DNA of 18,240 nt from Candidatus Hydrogenedens sp. (GTDB lineage Bacteria; Hydrogenedentota; Hydrogenedentia; Hydrogenedentales; Hydrogenedentaceae): assembly GCA_035378955.1 (NCBI GenBank), contig DAOSUS010000061.1:1-18240 (forward strand), written 5' to 3'. Shown here piece after piece: positions 15,870 through 18,240 of this stretch. Each line of letters opens with the position of its first letter. Positions within the stretch are counted from its first letter, which is position 1. The notes under the pieces were generated by a model. That model made no database searches. It was not told the origin of the DNA and saw only the letters and a list, made by a program, of their open reading frames with translations. The translations under genes were made by a program, and so were the position numbers.

Positions 15870-17507
15870 ATGTTCTCTCCCAACTCTTTTTTAGGTAGAC
15901 ATCCTATTTTACGATGGATTCTTATAACCATTGTGGTGATTGTTGCTTTATTTTTTGTATGGCTCTATTCACGCATGCGGGGACCTTATCATAACTATAC
16001 ACTTGACTTTTTAATTCCCGACCCTGTTTCTACACCACAACCGGGTGTTCTGGAAGTGGGTGTAGCAAAAAGAGACATTACCCCTATACTTGACCTGTAT
16101 GATTCATGGGAAGATGTAAACAATAACGGGAAGTTTGACCCCAATGTAGATACTTATGTGGATAAAAACCATAATGGAAAATTTGATGGTATATGGATTG
16201 CAGGTTTTGGGACCAATCGTCCGGCTAAAGGGATTCATGACCCACAATGGGTTCGTGCTATTGCCTTTCGCAATAATGGTGTTACCCTGGTTATGGCAAG
16301 TTTTGATGCTATTGGTATTTATCATAACGATTTTATAACCATACGCAAAAGTATAGACCCTAATTTAAAGATAGACCATGTTCTCTTTTCATCTACTCAC
16401 TGCCATGAAGTCGTGGATACCATGAAAATTTGGACTTTCTGGAAACGAATTAAAGGACTGGACATTCCAGGATTTGGTTATGATGATAGGCACATGAAAT
16501 TTATTCAGAAGATGGCAAAAGAAGCCATTGAAGAAGCGGTTCGTAATTTACAACCAGCCGATATGTATTGTACACAAGTAGAAGTAGGTCCGGAAGGTTT
16601 TATCCGTGATTCCCGAAAACCCGAAGTAATGGACCCTTATATGTATTTATTCCGTTTTACAAAACCCAATACTGATGAAACGATTGCAACCTTTGTATCC
16701 TGGGGCAATCATCCGGAATCATCAGGTAGCGAAAACAACTATCTATCCTCGGATTTCTGTCACACACTTCGTGAAGGATTGGAAAATGGCGTTCCTGACC
16801 CCAATGGGGCTCCGGGTTTTGGTGGCATGTGCCTATATTTTCAAGGAATGGTGGGTGGTCTTATGACACAACTGGGTGTTGAAGTTCCCGACCGCTCCGG
16901 TACAATAACTTACAAAGAATCCTCATTAGAAAAAGGAGAAGCCTTAGGGTATAATGTAGCCCTTGTTGCGATAAAGGCACTTCGTGGGCCGAATGTATGG
17001 AAGAATGAAAAGCCTTTGTTAGCAGTCTCCGCTAAAACTTATCTTGCTCCTATGCAAGGGCACTTTAAATATGCCATTATGTTAGGGCTTATTCACGAAG
17101 GATATTATTGGGGAGGAAAATCAAAAACGGAAGTCAATGTCGTGCGCATTGGCGATGTTATGATTACTACTGTTCCGGGCGAATTATATCCTGAAATTGT
17201 TCAGGGTCATATTGAAGCACTGCCAGGTAATGACTTTAATCTAACCACTCCTGTTGAAAATCCCCCCTTACGAATGGAAATGGAAAAGGAAGTAAAAATG
17301 GCATTTATCATCGGATTAGCCAACGATGAAATCGGTTATATGCTTCCCAAATCTCAATGGGATACGAAACCGCCATTCGTATATGGAAAAAGTCAATATG
17401 GTGAAGTAAACTCATGTGGACCTGAAGTAGGAACAACCTATCATAAAAATGCACTGGAACTTATCCAACGAATGAATAAAGCCTACCCACGGAAAACAAC
17501 TCAATAA
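15870..17507 (+). CDS. membrane-anchored neutral-ceramidase-like hydrolase with calcium-type loops
   Basis: This 545-residue protein has one N-terminal transmembrane helix (~14-34) without an obvious cleavage site, so it is probably anchored with the enzyme outside. Ceramidase-family landmarks are LEVGVAKRDITP (61-72), SSTHCHE (174-180, zinc His177), WGNHPESSG (278-286, zinc His281), GMVGGLMTQ (326-334), VPGELYPEI (435-443, Glu438) and DEIGYMLPK (486-494). Between the first strand and the core it carries DVNNNGKFD (82-90) and DKNHNGKFD (98-106), two DxNxNGxxD loops like those that bind Ca2+ in dockerins and thrombospondin type 3 repeats. It is divergent from the protein at 11180-12484 and lacks the C-terminal domain of characterised ceramidases. 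AAAAAGG nine bases upstream supports the start. Substrate unknown. Confidence 0.85.
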   Translation: MFSPNSFLGRHPILRWILITIVVIVALFFVWLYSRMRGPYHNYTLDFLIPDPVSTPQPGVLEVGVAKRDITPILDLYDSWEDVNNNGKFDPNVDTYVDKNHNGKFDGIWIAGFGTNRPAKGIHDPQWVRAIAFRNNGVTLVMASFDAIGIYHNDFITIRKSIDPNLKIDHVLFSSTHCHEVVDTMKIWTFWKRIKGLDIPGFGYDDRHMKFIQKMAKEAIEEAVRNLQPADMYCTQVEVGPEGFIRDSRKPEVMDPYMYLFRFTKPNTDETIATFVSWGNHPESSGSENNYLSSDFCHTLREGLENGVPDPNGAPGFGGMCLYFQGMVGGLMTQLGVEVPDRSGTITYKESSLEKGEALGYNVALVAIKALRGPNVWKNEKPLLAVSAKTYLAPMQGHFKYAIMLGLIHEGYYWGGKSKTEVNVVRIGDVMITTVPGELYPEIVQGHIEALPGNDFNLTTPVENPPLRMEMEKEVKMAFIIGLANDEIGYMLPKSQWDTKPPFVYGKSQYGEVNSCGPEVGTTYHKNALELIQRMNKAYPRKTTQ

Positions 17508-17548
17508 ACTTAATCAAAAAAATCGATAAAAGGAAGGATATAACAAGG

Positions 17549-18240
17549 ATGAGCAAAGGAATAACGAAACGCTCTGAAGATTATTCCCAATGGTATATTG
17601 ACATTGTTTTAAAAGCGGAATTAGCTGATTACAGCCCTGTAAAAGGTTGCATGGTCATCCGTCCTAACGGTTATGGTATCTGGGAAAATATCCAAAAGAA
17701 CCTGGACCGTATGTTTAAAGAAACAGGACATGTTAATGCCTATTTCCCCATGCTTATTCCTGAAAGTTTCTTAAAAAAAGAGGCAGAACATGTGGAAGGT
17801 TTTGCACCGGAATGTGCCGTTGTTACCCATGGTGGAGGAAAACCTTTAGAAGAACCCTTAGTAATACGACCTACATCAGAAACAATTATCTGGGCTACTT
17901 ACAAAGATTGGATAAGTTCTTACCGCGATTTACCATTACTCATTAATCAGTGGGCAAATGTCTGCCGTTGGGAAATGCGAACACGGCTTTTTCTCCGTAC
18001 CACAGAGTTCCTGTGGCAAGAAGGACACACCGCACATGCCTCCTATGAAGAAGCGGAAGAAGAAACCCTTCGGATGATTCGTGTCTATCAACGATTCGCA
18101 GAAGATTACCTCGCTATGCCTGTTATCGTCGGTAGAAAAACTGAATCCGAAAAATTTGCAGGTGCTGTCCATACTTATTGCATTGAAGCACTCATGCAGG
18201 ATGGAAAATCTTTACAAGCAGGGACATCCCATAACTTAGG
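17549..18240 (+). CDS. proS: proline--tRNA ligase, archaeal/eukaryal type, 3'-partial
   Basis: This class II aminoacyl-tRNA synthetase attaches proline to tRNA-Pro. The first 230 residues are present and the frame is open to the window edge. ADYSPVKGCMVIRPNGYGIW (26-45) contains motif 1. PLVIRPTSETIIW (103-115) and QWANVCRWEMR through FLWQEGHTAH (134-163) form the ATP/proline site with motif 2. The lack of the E. coli-type insertion domain between motifs 2 and 3, and the ADYSPVKG and EGHTAH wording, mark the archaeal/eukaryal-like ProRS that some bacteria use. The start has AGGAAGG at 17531-17537, eleven bases upstream. It follows the ceramidase-like gene by 41 bases and may share its transcript. 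Confidence 0.95.
   Translation, partial: MSKGITKRSEDYSQWYIDIVLKAELADYSPVKGCMVIRPNGYGIWENIQKNLDRMFKETGHVNAYFPMLIPESFLKKEAEHVEGFAPECAVVTHGGGKPLEEPLVIRPTSETIIWATYKDWISSYRDLPLLINQWANVCRWEMRTRLFLRTTEFLWQEGHTAHASYEEAEEETLRMIRVYQRFAEDYLAMPVIVGRKTESEKFAGAVHTYCIEALMQDGKSLQAGTSHNL

Overview
This window is AT-rich bacterial chromosome. Genes are densely packed on both strands, the longest gene-free gaps are about 160-230 bp, and there is no sign of phage, plasmid, insertion sequence or CRISPR array. The housekeeping genes (dxs, tig, clpP, proS, tRNA-Leu) use the standard code. The secreted enzymes and N-terminal signal peptides point to a bacterium with an elaborate envelope. The mix of ceramidase-like, GH28 and M16 proteins with an archaeal/eukaryal-type ProRS would fit an uncultured member of a PVC/FCB-like or candidate phylum. 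That placement is inference; the sequence alone does not fix the taxon.

Layout. 1-1821 (+) is the end of an Mrp-type Na+/H+ antiporter operon: mrpD (5' truncated by the window), mrpE, mrpF, mrpG. 1814-2629 (-) is an exported trypsin-fold protein that appears to have lost its catalytic residues and overlaps mrpG tail to tail. 2793-7516 (+) carries dxs (isoprenoid precursors), tRNA-Leu(UAG), trigger factor with an unusual His-rich N-terminal extension, clpP, and a small CoA-binding Rossmann protein. 7535-12484 (-) is a tight three-gene operon, read from high to low coordinates: a secreted neutral-ceramidase-like amidase, a GT39-like membrane glycosyltransferase with a TPR tail, and a secreted GH28-like beta-helix protein. 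An exact TATAAT overlapped by a 14-bp palindrome lies upstream of it. 12716-15711 (-) is a two-part M16 zinc metallopeptidase split by a one-base frameshift. 15870-17507 (+) is a second, membrane-anchored ceramidase-like protein with two calcium-binding-type loops. From 17549 (+) proS runs off the right edge.

How the genes work together. The left third is ion homeostasis, isoprenoid synthesis and protein folding/quality control. The right half is envelope and extracellular chemistry: two ceramidase-fold hydrolases, a polyprenyl-sugar-type glycosyltransferase, a GH28-like glycosidase and an exported peptidase. The least ordinary part is the ceramidase/GT39-TPR/GH28 operon. Its gene order suggests coordinated processing of a glycolipid or surface glycan, but no substrate can be read from the sequence. 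Most of the window is ordinary, and I see no clear defence or mobile system.
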